Assembly: GCF_047302465.1 (NCBI RefSeq)
Contig: NZ_CP178621.1
Location: 3,968,001-4,032,000, forward strand
Length of the DNA stretch: 64,000 nucleotides
Direction: 5' to 3'
Source of the DNA: JACMRP01 sp047302465
GTDB lineage: Bacteria; Bdellovibrionota; Bdellovibrionia; Bdellovibrionales; Bdellovibrionaceae
Both the position numbers and the translations under genes were made by a program. Below, in pieces: positions 8,294 through 16,893 of the stretch (the first letter of the stretch is position 1; every line of letters starts with the position of its first letter). Below the pieces are notes generated by a model. It was not told the DNA's origin, did not search any database, and worked only from the letters and a program-made list of their open reading frames with translations.

Positions 8294-9162
8294 TATTTCT
8301 CCGCCAATACTTTGATAAGACCTGGCATCCACTCCATCACTTGAGGCGCACGATACCCTTCTCCGAAGGCCTTGCTGACATTTACATACCAATCAGCAGG
8401 AATTCCATACGGAGACCAATACTCTTGAGAGGCCTTGTCGCTAAGGCTCACTTTCTTGTCCACAACTTTTTCAATGAGATGAACAAGTGATCTTAAAACC
8501 ATAGGCTCTTCAGATGCGAAGTTGTAAATACCCTCTTTGTGGTTTTCAATAATCCACAACAGTGCATTAGCTGCATCTTCTGAACGGATGAACGAAAACT
8601 TCGCGTCTAAGTTTGGATAGTAAAGTGGCTTGCCGGTTTTGATACTTTGTACTTGTTTTAGCAAACGCTCGGTATAGTCATCTTCGCCAACAACAACTGG
8701 AATACGTGCAAAGGCCCATTTAAACGGAGCTTTAGCTGCAAAAACATTTTCAGCTGCACGCTTTCCTTCTGCATAAACCTCGGCAGGATTCGTCGGTGCA
8801 ACTGCTTGATAAGTCAGCGGGTTAAAATCCCCTTCTTTGAGGTTAGCCCCAAAATGATAAACCGACACGGTCGATGTCATCACATAGTGTTTGATTTTAC
8901 CACTGAAGAGTTCCAACGAAATCTCAACATCTTTAGCGGTCATGCAAATATTGTCGACGACAACATCGAAGGTCTTATCGCCAAGTGCTTTTTTCATAGA
9001 CTCTAGCTGAGTACGATCTGCTTCAAGATGTTTTACCTTGGAACCAAAATCATCTTTGGTATTCCCGCGAGTAAGAACTGTCACATCGTGGTTTTTCGCG
9101 ATTAAAGAATGAACAAGTCTTTTGCCAAAATAGCGGGTGCCACCAAGAACCAATATTTTCAT
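8293..9162 (-). CDS. NAD-dependent epimerase/dehydratase-family protein
   Basis: 289 residues with an N-terminal Rossmann motif GGTRYFGK (G-x-x-x-x-G, residues 7-14). A YAEGKRAAE segment holds the Tyr-x-x-x-Lys catalytic pair. The C-terminal part resembles extended SDRs that act on nucleotide sugars, or RNA-binding relatives such as CSP41. Substrate unknown; cytoplasmic. The gene overlaps the YecM-DUF4269 gene by one base and starts 3 bases after the HD-protein stop, so the three are an operon. Confidence 0.85.
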   Translation of the reverse strand: MKILVLGGTRYFGKRLVHSLIAKNHDVTVLTRGNTKDDFGSKVKHLEADRTQLESMKKALGDKTFDVVVDNICMTAKDVEISLELFSGKIKHYVMTSTVSVYHFGANLKEGDFNPLTYQAVAPTNPAEVYAEGKRAAENVFAAKAPFKWAFARIPVVVGEDDYTERLLKQVQSIKTGKPLYYPNLDAKFSFIRSEDAANALLWIIENHKEGIYNFASEEPMVLRSLVHLIEKVVDKKVSLSDKASQEYWSPYGIPADWYVNVSKAFGEGYRAPQVMEWMPGLIKVLAEK

Positions 9163-9165
9163 AGT

Positions 9166-9801
9166 TTACAAACCAATCTCTTTATCTAAATCATCTAAGT
9201 AATTTTTCATCACACGAATTCTATTTTGGCCTTCTATTCGGCCGGCAGAAGTTTGTAAACTTTCTGCTGTCTTAAACAACTTAGCAAAAAAGTGATCCAC
9301 GGTGAAATAGCGATCATCCACGGGCCTGCTTTTGCAAAGAGGATCCTCTTCAGAATAAAAAGGTCTCTTTAAAAGCCCTGCCGTTGCAAAACAGCGGGCA
9401 ATTCCTATGGCCCCAAGGCCGTCCAAACGATCGGCATCTTGAACGATCTCGGCCTCTAAAGTTCGCGGCGTAATATTCGCACTAAAACTATGGGCTTCGA
9501 TCGCATGAGCGATGTCTTCAAAGTATTCAGAAGGATATTGAATCTCTTTTAAAAATGCGACGGCCGTTTCAGCCGACAAACGCGAAGCCTGACTCCGACG
9601 TGGATCATTTTTAGGAATAATCACCACGTCATGAAGCCACGCTGCTGGCAAGACAACTTCCAAACGTCCTTTTTCTTGGGCGCACAAGTTCCTCGCTGTT
9701 TTCACAACGCGCTTAAAGTGTAACAAATCATGAGCGGGATCCTCTGCAGTCGCAATCCCAGCAATCTTTTTCTCAAAGAGCGGCTCAAATTTTTCAAGCA
9801 T
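9166..9801 (-). CDS. HD-domain phosphohydrolase
   Basis: 211 residues. Metal-binding HD residues are visible: His24-Asp25 with LLHFKRV, the diagnostic LHDVV (His57-Asp58), an EAHSF His near 104 and a distal QDADRLDG Asp near 122-124. This pattern matches YedJ-type HD hydrolases, which cleave phosphate esters of nucleotides or similar. No strong ribosome binding site precedes 9801. First gene of the HD, epimerase, YecM-DUF4269 operon. Confidence 0.85.
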   Translation of the reverse strand: MLEKFEPLFEKKIAGIATAEDPAHDLLHFKRVVKTARNLCAQEKGRLEVVLPAAWLHDVVIIPKNDPRRSQASRLSAETAVAFLKEIQYPSEYFEDIAHAIEAHSFSANITPRTLEAEIVQDADRLDGLGAIGIARCFATAGLLKRPFYSEEDPLCKSRPVDDRYFTVDHFFAKLFKTAESLQTSAGRIEGQNRIRVMKNYLDDLDKEIGL

Positions 9802-9822
9802 GCAGCTATCTTAGCATTCCGC

Positions 9823-10194
9823 CTAAGTTAGCACAGACAAAACTTGAATCTCACGCGCTTTGCCATTCGGGAAAGGCCAGTGAATCTTCTGACCAACACG
9901 AAGGCCAATTAAAGCCGCTCCCATCGGCGCCAAGATCGAAATCTTATGCTCGGTCAAATTGGCCTCGTGCGGATACACCAAGGTTACTTCGGATTCCTTG
10001 TTCATGCCCAAATCCATGAAACGAACTCTGGAGTTCATTGACACATAGTCTGCGGGTGCTTGTTCGTCAGGCACGACGGCTGCTCGTCCCAGCTCTTCTT
10101 CCAATAGAATCGCCGTTGGGGATTCCAAGTCTTTGATTAATAAAGAAATTTTCTGAAAATCTGATTGTGTAATAATAAGGTTCTGCTCTGCCAT
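9823..10194 (-). CDS. rnk: Rnk-like regulator (GreA/GreB C-terminal fold)
   Basis: 123 residues from the ATG at 10194, chosen for AGGAG at a proper distance; a longer frame from 10233 has no such site. It has an N-terminal helical hairpin, then a GreA-like domain with SRVRFMDLG, VTLVYPHEAN and LAPMGAALIGLRVGQ. Rnk proteins bind RNA polymerase and affect nucleoside diphosphate kinase levels in E. coli. Same strand as the HD-protein gene, 21 bases upstream of it. Confidence 0.85.
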   Translation of the reverse strand: MAEQNLIITQSDFQKISLLIKDLESPTAILLEEELGRAAVVPDEQAPADYVSMNSRVRFMDLGMNKESEVTLVYPHEANLTEHKISILAPMGAALIGLRVGQKIHWPFPNGKAREIQVLSVLT

Positions 10195-10268
10195 AAAAAT
10201 AGCTCCTATTCCCTCTTTCGTGAGGAAATTCAATTTTTTAGTTTTTAGATGGGGGCGCTAGAATGAGC

Positions 10269-10302
10269 GGCGGTTGGGGGAAAAGGAAAAGCCTCAACCG
10301 CC
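10269..10302. repeat. Hairpin (11-bp arms) upstream of rnk
   Basis: GGCGGTTGGGG (10269-10279) pairs with CCTCAACCGCC (10292-10302) over 11 base pairs including one G-U, with a 12-base purine-rich loop. No U-run follows on either strand, so it is not an ordinary terminator. It lies in the roughly 300-base gene-free stretch 10195-10495, which otherwise holds only the rnk ribosome binding site and no convincing ORF. It could sit in the rnk leader RNA. Confidence 0.45.
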
Positions 10303-10495
10303 AACAGAAATAAATTTCAAACTCAGCTCATGCTTATGAGTCAGAGATGAGGAAAGTAAAATTAAAAAATGAAACACAGGTCCCATAAAGCATACTATAG
10401 CCTAAATTGTAGGATTGCGAAAGTCCTGACACGCGGAAGATTCCATGCTCTTTTTTGCCTCAAAACTGGACACGGCGTCGCGTTGGCTTGGGCTG

Positions 10496-10729
10496 TTAAA
10501 AAAAGAACGTGCGCGATAAAGCCGTTTTGCACTGATACCAGTGCCCGTCTGCTTTCTTCTGAAAGACTTTCAGGTAAAAATCACGATCAGTTCTTTGCTC
10601 GATAGGTACACTAAAATGAATGAGAGCTTCGTCCGCTATCAAATCGCATTTAGGGCGAAGTGAATAGGCGAATCCTCCAAGAAGAACCGCAAAAAGAATG
10701 GCAGAAAGCCAAAGAAGTTTCTTTTTCAT
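10496..10729 (-). CDS. Small exported or anchored protein
   Basis: About 77 residues from the ATG at 10729. It has an N-terminal MKKK followed by a hydrophobic helix (LLWLSAILFAVLLGGFAYSL) and a short extracytoplasmic part with two Cys (KCDL, QCKT) that could form a disulfide. No clear ribosome binding site is seen before either 10729 or the upstream ATG at 10747, so the start is uncertain. Function unknown; an orphan ORF on the opposite strand was rejected in its favour. Confidence 0.45.
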   Translation of the reverse strand: MKKKLLWLSAILFAVLLGGFAYSLRPKCDLIADEALIHFSVPIEQRTDRDFYLKVFQKKADGHWYQCKTALSRTFFF

Positions 10730-10874
10730 GACTCGGAAACTGTACATGGCATTTTCTTATTTATGAAGCATTTTGAGTCTTAAAAAATCTGACCCTAGTT
10801 GGTGCTGAAAAACCTGGCACGAGGTGAAGAAAATTTCATTTTTCATCCACCTGTCTCCACGCTAGTGATGGATA

Positions 10875-11555
10875 ATGAATTTTTCCATTTTGTATATTGC
10901 ACTTATTTTTCTTAGCCCTGTTTCCCTTTATGCTGCAAAGGAGTCTTCTGTGATTACTGAGACCCACAACAACCAACTTATTAAAGCTGCACAAAATCGC
11001 GATCTTGCCAAAATCAAAGACCTGATTAAAACCAAAGCAAAGCTGAACATCCGTGATTCTAAAGGCCGCACAGCTCTTTTGATTGCAACGGAAAATGACG
11101 ATGTCGAAATCGCGCGTGCTTTAGTCAAGGCGGGCGCGGATGTAAATCTTCAAGATGACAAATTAGATAGCCCTTTGCTGTATGCAGGTGCCGCTGGCCG
11201 GTTGGAAATTCTAAAATTGATCTTGGCCGATAAGCCTAACTTCAAAGTCTACAATCGTTATGGCGGTACGGCCCTTATCCCCGCATGTGAGCGTGGGCAT
11301 GTCGATGTCGTGAAGGAACTTCTCAAAACAAAAATCGATATCAATCACGTCAATAAACTAGGATGGACGGGCCTTATGGAAGCCATTGTTCTAAGCGATG
11401 GCGGTCCTAAACACCAAGAAATCGTCCAGCTATTGGTGGATGCCGGTGCCGACCTCAACATTCCTGACCGAGACGGAGTGACTCCCCTGGAACACGCGAA
11501 ACGCCGGGGCTACAAAGAAATCGTGAAAATTCTGGAAAAGGCCCACGCTAAGTAA
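10875..11555 (+). CDS. Exported ankyrin-repeat protein
   Basis: 226 residues with a signal peptide (about residues 1-20, ending SLYA). Roughly five ankyrin repeats follow, recognisable by DSKGRTALLIATENDD, KAGADVNLQDD, YGGTALIPACERGHVDVV, NKLGWTGLMEAI and AGADLNIPDRDGVTPLEHA. Ankyrin repeats bind other proteins; periplasmic members are common in Gram-negatives, sometimes protecting catalases or acting as immunity proteins. No partner is evident nearby. A stand-alone gene before the ABC-F gene. Confidence 0.85.
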   Translation: MNFSILYIALIFLSPVSLYAAKESSVITETHNNQLIKAAQNRDLAKIKDLIKTKAKLNIRDSKGRTALLIATENDDVEIARALVKAGADVNLQDDKLDSPLLYAGAAGRLEILKLILADKPNFKVYNRYGGTALIPACERGHVDVVKELLKTKIDINHVNKLGWTGLMEAIVLSDGGPKHQEIVQLLVDAGADLNIPDRDGVTPLEHAKRRGYKEIVKILEKAHAK

Positions 11556-11627
11556 TCCTTCCGTAACAAAGGGTTGAAATTCCACAGGGAAACACGTAAA
11601 AATCGGGGTTCACAAGGACCCTCCCAT

Positions 11628-13220
11628 ATGATCAGTACAAGTAATGTTAGTTTACGTTTCGGTGGCAAAAAACTCTTTGAAGATGTGAATGTAAAATTCA
11701 CCCCTGGAAACTGCTATGGGCTGATTGGCGCAAACGGCGCGGGCAAATCCACCTTTCTAAAAGTTCTTTCAAAAGAACTAGAACCAAACACGGGCGAAGT
11801 TCATATCGCATCGGATTTGCGCCTCTCCGTTTTAAAACAAGATCACTATGCTTATGATGAAATCCCAGTTTTAAAAACCGTCCTGATGGGAAATGAGCGT
11901 CTCTACAAGGTGATGGAAGCAAAAGACGCTATCTACGCCAAACCCGAGTTCAGTGAAGAAGACGGCGTACGTGCTTCTGAGCTTGAAACCGAGTTTGCAG
12001 AACTCAATGGCTGGGAAGCAGAATCCGAAGCCGCTGTGATGTTGGCAGGCCTTGCGATTCCTGAAGGACTCCACGGCAAATTGATGAAAGAGCTTAATGG
12101 CGGCGAAAAAGTGAAAGTACTTTTGGCTCAGGCTCTTTTTGGCAAACCAGACATCTTGCTTCTGGATGAGCCGACGAATCACTTGGATATTTATGCGATC
12201 CAATGGCTGGAAGAGTTTCTTTTAAACTTCGAAAACACCGTTATCGTGATTTCGCATGATCGTCATTTCTTGAATAAGGTTTGCACTCACATGGCCGATA
12301 TCGATTTCGGCAAAGTGACTACTTACACTGGCAACTACGATTTTTGGAGACAAGCCAGCGAATTGAACCAACGCCTCTTATCGGATCAAAATAAAAAGAG
12401 CGCTGATAAAGCAGAAGAACTTAAAGCCTTCATCGCCCGTTTTAGCGCAAATGCTTCTAAATCTCGCCAGGCCTCTTCTCGTCAGAAACAATTAGAGAAA
12501 CTTGAGTTCAATGACTTGCCGGCTTCGTCTCGTCGTCAACCTTTTATCGGTTTTGATATCACTCGCGATCTCGGCAACGATGTTGTGACAGTTGATAAGA
12601 TCACAAAAACTTGGGAAGGCGAAACGCTTCTTAAGAACATTAATTTCACTCTTAGAAAGGGTGATAAAGTTGCACTGATTGGTCGCAATGATTTAGCGAA
12701 AACTTTGCTTTTAGAAATTCTTGCGGGTGAACTCCAAGCAGACTCTGGAACTTATCAGTGGGGTATCACAACCTCGATCAGCTATTTCCCGACCGACAAC
12801 TCGAAATATTTTAAAGGCGGCGAAGAAACATTGGTAGACTGGCTTCGTCCGTTCTCAAAAGAAAAGGACGAAACTTTCCTACGTGGTTTCTTAGGAAAAA
12901 TGCTCTTTAGCGGAACGGATGCTTTGAAAAAACCAAGTGTTCTTTCTGGGGGCGAAAAAGTTCGCTGCATGTTCTCTAAGATGATGCTCTCGGGTTCCAA
13001 CATCTTGATTCTAGATGGTCCTACAAACCACTTGGATCTAGAAAGCATCACAGCCGTGAATGAGGGCCTGAGCCGTTTTAAAGGCACCGTGATCTTTACT
13101 TCTCATGACCACGAACTGATTCAAACTGTTGCGAATCGTATCATCGAGATCGATCAAGGCGTGGTTTATGACAATCACATCACCTACGACGAATACCTCA
13201 GCGCTAAGCAGAAAGCTTAG
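11628..13220 (+). CDS. ybiT: ABC-F family ATPase, YbiT-like
   Basis: 530 residues from the ATG at 11628 (AAGGA upstream), the same length as E. coli YbiT, which it resembles throughout. Two ATPase domains and no membrane segments. Domain 1 has Walker A GANGAGKS (34-41) and Walker B with catalytic Glu181 in LLLDEPTNHLD; the linker carries FSANASKSRQA. Domain 2 is altered: Walker A reads GRNDLAKT (352-359, Ala for the last Gly) and the Walker B glutamate is Gly464 (LILDGPTNHLD). ABC-F proteins act on ribosomes. The end overlaps the convergent gene at 13217 by 4 bases. Confidence 0.9.
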   Translation: MISTSNVSLRFGGKKLFEDVNVKFTPGNCYGLIGANGAGKSTFLKVLSKELEPNTGEVHIASDLRLSVLKQDHYAYDEIPVLKTVLMGNERLYKVMEAKDAIYAKPEFSEEDGVRASELETEFAELNGWEAESEAAVMLAGLAIPEGLHGKLMKELNGGEKVKVLLAQALFGKPDILLLDEPTNHLDIYAIQWLEEFLLNFENTVIVISHDRHFLNKVCTHMADIDFGKVTTYTGNYDFWRQASELNQRLLSDQNKKSADKAEELKAFIARFSANASKSRQASSRQKQLEKLEFNDLPASSRRQPFIGFDITRDLGNDVVTVDKITKTWEGETLLKNINFTLRKGDKVALIGRNDLAKTLLLEILAGELQADSGTYQWGITTSISYFPTDNSKYFKGGEETLVDWLRPFSKEKDETFLRGFLGKMLFSGTDALKKPSVLSGGEKVRCMFSKMMLSGSNILILDGPTNHLDLESITAVNEGLSRFKGTVIFTSHDHELIQTVANRIIEIDQGVVYDNHITYDEYLSAKQKA

Positions 13221-13885
13221 GCGCTTTTACGTCGGCGATAGACAATAACACCATAGCCCAATAGCAACGGGATAAAGAATAAAACCGAAAGCATGGTCAG
13301 CAAGTTCAGGATTTGGTAAGCAGTATCTCTGGTTGTCGGAGCAATAGGCGCACCCATAAAATTAAATACTGCTTTTTCCAGATTCAATGCCGTTAAAAGA
13401 GTAATAATCAACGTTAGAGGCAAAAACCCTACAACGACTCTTTGCAAGACACCCAGCCCTGCAAACTTCTTAAGATAAGCGAGTAAGAGTGCGACTCTCC
13501 ATGTGGCAACGATAGTCAGGAAGTAGGCGTTCAAGGATGCCGCTGTCGAAAACTCAGTCCATTTCTCGACTGGAATTGCATAAAGAAGCGCCGGAAATGA
13601 AGTCAAAGAAACATAAGTAAGAACATTCTTGTAAGAAAGTTTTTCGATTTTTAAAGGCCATAAAATAGCAAAAATAAATGCGGAAAAGACAAGCGCATAT
13701 ATAACTGAGCCAACTCCCAAGTACTGAAGAATTTCGGCTTTCGGATGATCCCAGTAACGTCCCATACCTACAAGCCAGGTAAAGAACAATCCTACGTATA
13801 AGTCCATCTGGGTAAATCCAAGAATGTCTTCGCGATGCAGGCGAAAACTTAAAAGAGCCATCATCTTTTTCATCGAATTTTTCAT
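13217..13885 (-). CDS. Multi-pass membrane protein
   Basis: 222 residues with about five or six membrane helices, and a Lys/Arg tail (YRRRKSA) suggesting a cytoplasmic C terminus. The general pattern resembles Yip1-domain proteins but no motif settles it. It may start at 13885 or at the ATG four codons later; neither has a good ribosome binding site. Last gene of a co-directional run of four membrane-protein genes (TerC, VTT-like, DUF454, this one). Confidence 0.6.
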   Translation of the reverse strand: MKNSMKKMMALLSFRLHREDILGFTQMDLYVGLFFTWLVGMGRYWDHPKAEILQYLGVGSVIYALVFSAFIFAILWPLKIEKLSYKNVLTYVSLTSFPALLYAIPVEKWTEFSTAASLNAYFLTIVATWRVALLLAYLKKFAGLGVLQRVVVGFLPLTLIITLLTALNLEKAVFNFMGAPIAPTTRDTAYQILNLLTMLSVLFFIPLLLGYGVIVYRRRKSA

Positions 13886-13899
13886 AGGTACAGGCTTAT

Positions 13900-14271
13900 C
13901 TATTTGCTGTTACGAGTCCAGATAAATGCAAGCATCGCGATTACAAAGACACCGAAAGAGGCTTTGCCTGCCATTGGAATAGTATCTTTCATAGAAATGG
14001 CATAGCCAGAGGCCAGCATCATGACGGTTGCAAGAATCTTGTACTGAACACGAATAGCTTTGCGCTTTTGCCAATCTATGATTGGCGGACTTAAAACCGG
14101 ATGATTCATAAGCCATGAATGAAACTTTTCGGAACCCTTACTAAAACAGATAGCAGTCAGAAGCAAAAAAGGTGTGGTTGGTAGTAGCGGCAGAAAAATG
14201 CCTATAATCCCCAATACCAAAAAGAGAAACCCACTCACGACAAAAAAAGAACGCTTTATCTGCAAGTTCAT
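13900..14271 (-). CDS. DUF454 (YbaN-like) membrane protein
   Basis: 123 residues. The N-terminal hydrophobic helix is followed by the family signature GIFLPLLPTTPFLLLTA and then CFSKGSEKFHSWLMNH; two more helices close the protein. This pattern is diagnostic of the YbaN/DUF454 family of inner-membrane proteins, whose function is unknown. Located 9 bases after the VTT-like gene. Confidence 0.85.
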   Translation of the reverse strand: MNLQIKRSFFVVSGFLFLVLGIIGIFLPLLPTTPFLLLTAICFSKGSEKFHSWLMNHPVLSPPIIDWQKRKAIRVQYKILATVMMLASGYAISMKDTIPMAGKASFGVFVIAMLAFIWTRNSK

Positions 14272-14280
14272 TGCCCGAAG

Positions 14281-14853
14281 CTATTCTAATTTCACGCCAG
14301 TGTCATTGAGTTCGTCTTTGATTCCCCACATCTTCTTTAAAAGGCGCGGAGCATGAGAGGCAATATAGGCCATGATCAAAAATTTGATCAGTCGCCCAAT
14401 AAAGATCACCACAGCAAGCTCAAAAAGCGGCGTCTTCGCCAAGCTTGCCAAGATGACAGCCGGTTGCTGCACAAATGGAGTCACGGCGACTACGAAAACC
14501 AATAAAAGGCCGTACTTTTCAAAAAACTCTAAAGTGAGATTCCAAGAACTTGTGTCAGCAATTCCAGGGTAAATTTTAAGAATCAGTGGCAACCCTTGAT
14601 GTTCAACGATCAATGATAAGGCGATAGCTCCAAATGTCGATCCTACAGCAACACTCAGAGCCAAAATAAGCCAACGCTTGGGAATAAGCATCGTGCTTGA
14701 AATAAGAATTCCATCGTTCGGAATCACAACAATCAGGTTATCAAGAGCCGCGAGAAAGCCGATGAAGGGAGGATACCAATAACGATCCACAAACCCTTGC
14801 AATGTTTTAACATGAGCACGCGTCTTTTCATGAAACCTTTGAGCAATCGTCAT
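14281..14853 (-). CDS. VTT/YqaA-like small membrane protein
   Basis: 190 residues with about five hydrophobic segments. FIGFLAALDNLIVVIPNDG and GSTFGAIALS resemble the SNARE-associated/VTT (DedA superfamily) core, and VVAVTPFVQQPAVILAS looks like its re-entrant helix region. Such proteins are linked to lipid scrambling or export. It starts 3 bases after the TerC stop and is probably co-translated with it. Confidence 0.65.
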   Translation of the reverse strand: MTIAQRFHEKTRAHVKTLQGFVDRYWYPPFIGFLAALDNLIVVIPNDGILISSTMLIPKRWLILALSVAVGSTFGAIALSLIVEHQGLPLILKIYPGIADTSSWNLTLEFFEKYGLLLVFVVAVTPFVQQPAVILASLAKTPLFELAVVIFIGRLIKFLIMAYIASHAPRLLKKMWGIKDELNDTGVKLE

Positions 14854-14856
14854 CTA

Positions 14857-15813
14857 TCACCGCTGCAGTTTTTTGATATTTTCCATCCGTGCAACATACC
14901 AAGAACTTAATCCTGCTGTTGCCAAGATTGAGAATATCACAAGCAACGAAACCCAACTCGGTATTTTGTAAAAATCTATCAAAAGCATCTTAACGCCAAT
15001 AAAACCAAGAACCGCAGCTAGACCTGGCTTCAAGTAGCGTAACTTACCCAGTAAATCCGCAAGCACAAAGTACAGAGCCCTTAGTCCAAGAATCGCTAGA
15101 ATGTTTGAGGCAAACGCCACAAATGTATCCTGAGTCACAGCAAAAACTGCCGGAATCGAATCCACAGCAAAAACAAGATCTGTCACCTCTATCACCACCA
15201 AGGCTAAGAACAAAGGTGTTGCTACACGGAGACCGTTTTCTTTTACAAAGAAATCATGATTCGTAATTTTATTTGTCGTGGGAACTATCTTCTTAATAAG
15301 ACGGATGGACCAATTCTCAGTCGCATTGACCTGTTCATCCGTATCGCGCAGCAATTTAATACCTGTCACGATCAACACGCCACCAAACACATAAAGAATC
15401 CAGTGGAAGGCATAAAGAAGCTGAGCACCGACAATAATAAATAATGCACGAAGAACAATCGCCCCTAAAACGCCATAGAACAGAACACGATGTTGATAAA
15501 TATCTGGAATTTTAAACGAAGCAAAAATCAGAACGATAACGAACAGGTTATCTACACTCAGACTCTTTTCTACCAGGTAGCCAGTTAAAAACTCTAACCC
15601 CAGTTCTGCGCCATAGGTGTAAGCAAACCAAGCATTGAATAGCAACGCGACACTGACCCAAATGCCGCTTTCAAGCAGAGCTTTTTTGGTAGAAATCTTA
15701 TGATCTCCGCGGCCAAAAAGACTTAAGTCAATCGCCAGAAGGATTAAAATACCGATGGAAAAACTAACCCATAACCACGTGGGTGCTACTGAAATCTCAG
15801 AAAGAGTCTTCAT
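14857..15813 (-). CDS. TerC-family membrane protein (Alx-like)
   Basis: 318 residues and about nine membrane helices, the usual Alx/TerC length. Diagnostic segments are visible: SLSVDNLFVIVLIFASF, FAVDSIPAVFAVT with the conserved Asp, and FASNILAILGLRALYF. Alx in E. coli exports manganese and is controlled by a yybP-ykoY riboswitch; no such RNA fits in the roughly 90-base leader here. ATG 15813 follows TAGGAG. First gene of the four-gene membrane-protein run. Confidence 0.9.
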   Translation of the reverse strand: MKTLSEISVAPTWLWVSFSIGILILLAIDLSLFGRGDHKISTKKALLESGIWVSVALLFNAWFAYTYGAELGLEFLTGYLVEKSLSVDNLFVIVLIFASFKIPDIYQHRVLFYGVLGAIVLRALFIIVGAQLLYAFHWILYVFGGVLIVTGIKLLRDTDEQVNATENWSIRLIKKIVPTTNKITNHDFFVKENGLRVATPLFLALVVIEVTDLVFAVDSIPAVFAVTQDTFVAFASNILAILGLRALYFVLADLLGKLRYLKPGLAAVLGFIGVKMLLIDFYKIPSWVSLLVIFSILATAGLSSWYVARMENIKKLQR

Positions 15814-15904
15814 TCTATGCTCCTAAATTTCATCCATCTTAAACGGAAGGCCTTTGTTTAAGAAAATAGATATTCAGGATTGAATGCTTCGCTTTAAACG
15901 ATGT

Positions 15905-16783
15905 TTATCGCAAAGAGAATACCTTCATCAGCTTCGCAGCGATTGGATTTTCTAGCTTTCTTTGGGCTGACATTAACCATACTTCTTCATGAACGCCGCT
16001 TAGACGACCAATGCGCTTTAGATCTTTGTCTCTGACATCTTCAATGGCCACTTCTGACAAGGCCGTAAGCCCAATACCATTGGCCGCTAACAATCTTTGC
16101 AGACTTGTATCTTGAGTCTCGGCTGCGGGCAGCACCTGAATATTCTGAAGTTTGAAGTAGTGTTCTAAGTCATGGCGAAGTCGGCTATGCATAGTTGGCA
16201 GAACAAAGGCTTTACCATCGAGTGATTTTGGAAAGGACTTTTCCAAAGACTGAAACTGCTTGGACCCGTAAACAGCAACAGGTAGCTTTGCGACTGATTT
16301 TGCGAACATTTGTTTCTGCTCAGCCGGAGGAGGGTAGTTCGAAAGAACCAAATCAATACGATGAGCCGCAAGCTCACGGAAAAGCTCGTCCCCTTTGCCC
16401 TCAAGAATGGATACTGTACAAGGGCCAACTTTATAAGCTTCAAGAACCAATGACAGAATCACACTTTTGGGTACACCATCTAAGGCTCCAACTTGTAAGT
16501 GAGTTTGATTCTGGGATGTTCTATCTTGCAGAACCTCAATCATTTCATCGCCTAGACGGAAAATCTCATTGGCATAGTCCAATGCGGCCCTGCCCGCTTC
16601 AGTTAAAACCATTTTGCGGTTTCTTCGTTCAAAGAGTGGTTTGCCAATCATGTCTTCCAATTGTTTTAACTGGCTGCTGAGCGTAGGTTGTCCAAGTCGC
16701 AGTTTTTCGGCCGCTCGTGCGATTCCGCCCTCATTGGCGATTACGCGAAAGTAGAGCAAATGATGGTAATTGAGCCACTGCAT
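15905..16783 (-). CDS. LysR-family regulator, NhaR-like
   Basis: 292 residues from the ATG at 16783, chosen because AGGAGGT lies 6 bases upstream; a longer frame exists. The N-terminal winged HTH begins MQWLNYHHLLYFRVIA with GGIARAAEKLRLGQPTLS as its recognition region. The hallmark opening LNYHHLLYFR resembles NhaR, the sodium-responsive activator of nhaA. The rest is the periplasmic-binding-like effector domain. It is divergent from htpX, and a LysR-type palindrome lies between them. Confidence 0.8.
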   Translation of the reverse strand: MQWLNYHHLLYFRVIANEGGIARAAEKLRLGQPTLSSQLKQLEDMIGKPLFERRNRKMVLTEAGRAALDYANEIFRLGDEMIEVLQDRTSQNQTHLQVGALDGVPKSVILSLVLEAYKVGPCTVSILEGKGDELFRELAAHRIDLVLSNYPPPAEQKQMFAKSVAKLPVAVYGSKQFQSLEKSFPKSLDGKAFVLPTMHSRLRHDLEHYFKLQNIQVLPAAETQDTSLQRLLAANGIGLTALSEVAIEDVRDKDLKRIGRLSGVHEEVWLMSAQRKLENPIAAKLMKVFSLR

Positions 16784-16799
16784 AGAGACCTCCTGCGCC

Positions 16800-16822
16800 A
16801 TACTTCGATTAAACCAAAGTAT
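16800..16822. promoter_or_regulatory. LysR-type operator between the NhaR-like gene and htpX
   Basis: ATACTT (16800-16805) and AAGTAT (16817-16822) form a perfect 6-bp inverted repeat with an 11-base spacer, the T-N11-A architecture of LysR-family boxes. It sits 17 bases upstream of the NhaR-like start and just upstream of the htpX promoter, fitting autoregulation and possibly control of htpX. Confidence 0.55.
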
Positions 16823-16840
16823 TTGATACAACTTATCGTC

Positions 16841-16869
16841 TTTTCAGATGTGTCCGTCAAGGCTATACT
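16841..16869 (+). promoter_or_regulatory. Candidate htpX promoter
   Basis: TTTTCA (16841-16846), a 17-base spacer and TATACT (16864-16869). The start codon of htpX is 25 bases further on, after GGAGGT. Confidence 0.45.
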
Positions 16870-16893
16870 GGTAGCTATGTTGGAGGTCCTTTT

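Noticed and set aside
10369..10605. 78-codon plus-strand ORF
   Set aside because: No ribosome binding site, Cys/His-rich random-looking sequence and overlap with a better exported-protein ORF on the minus strand.
15814..15904. yybP-ykoY manganese riboswitch before the TerC gene
   Set aside because: The gap is only about 90 bases and lacks the expected stems.
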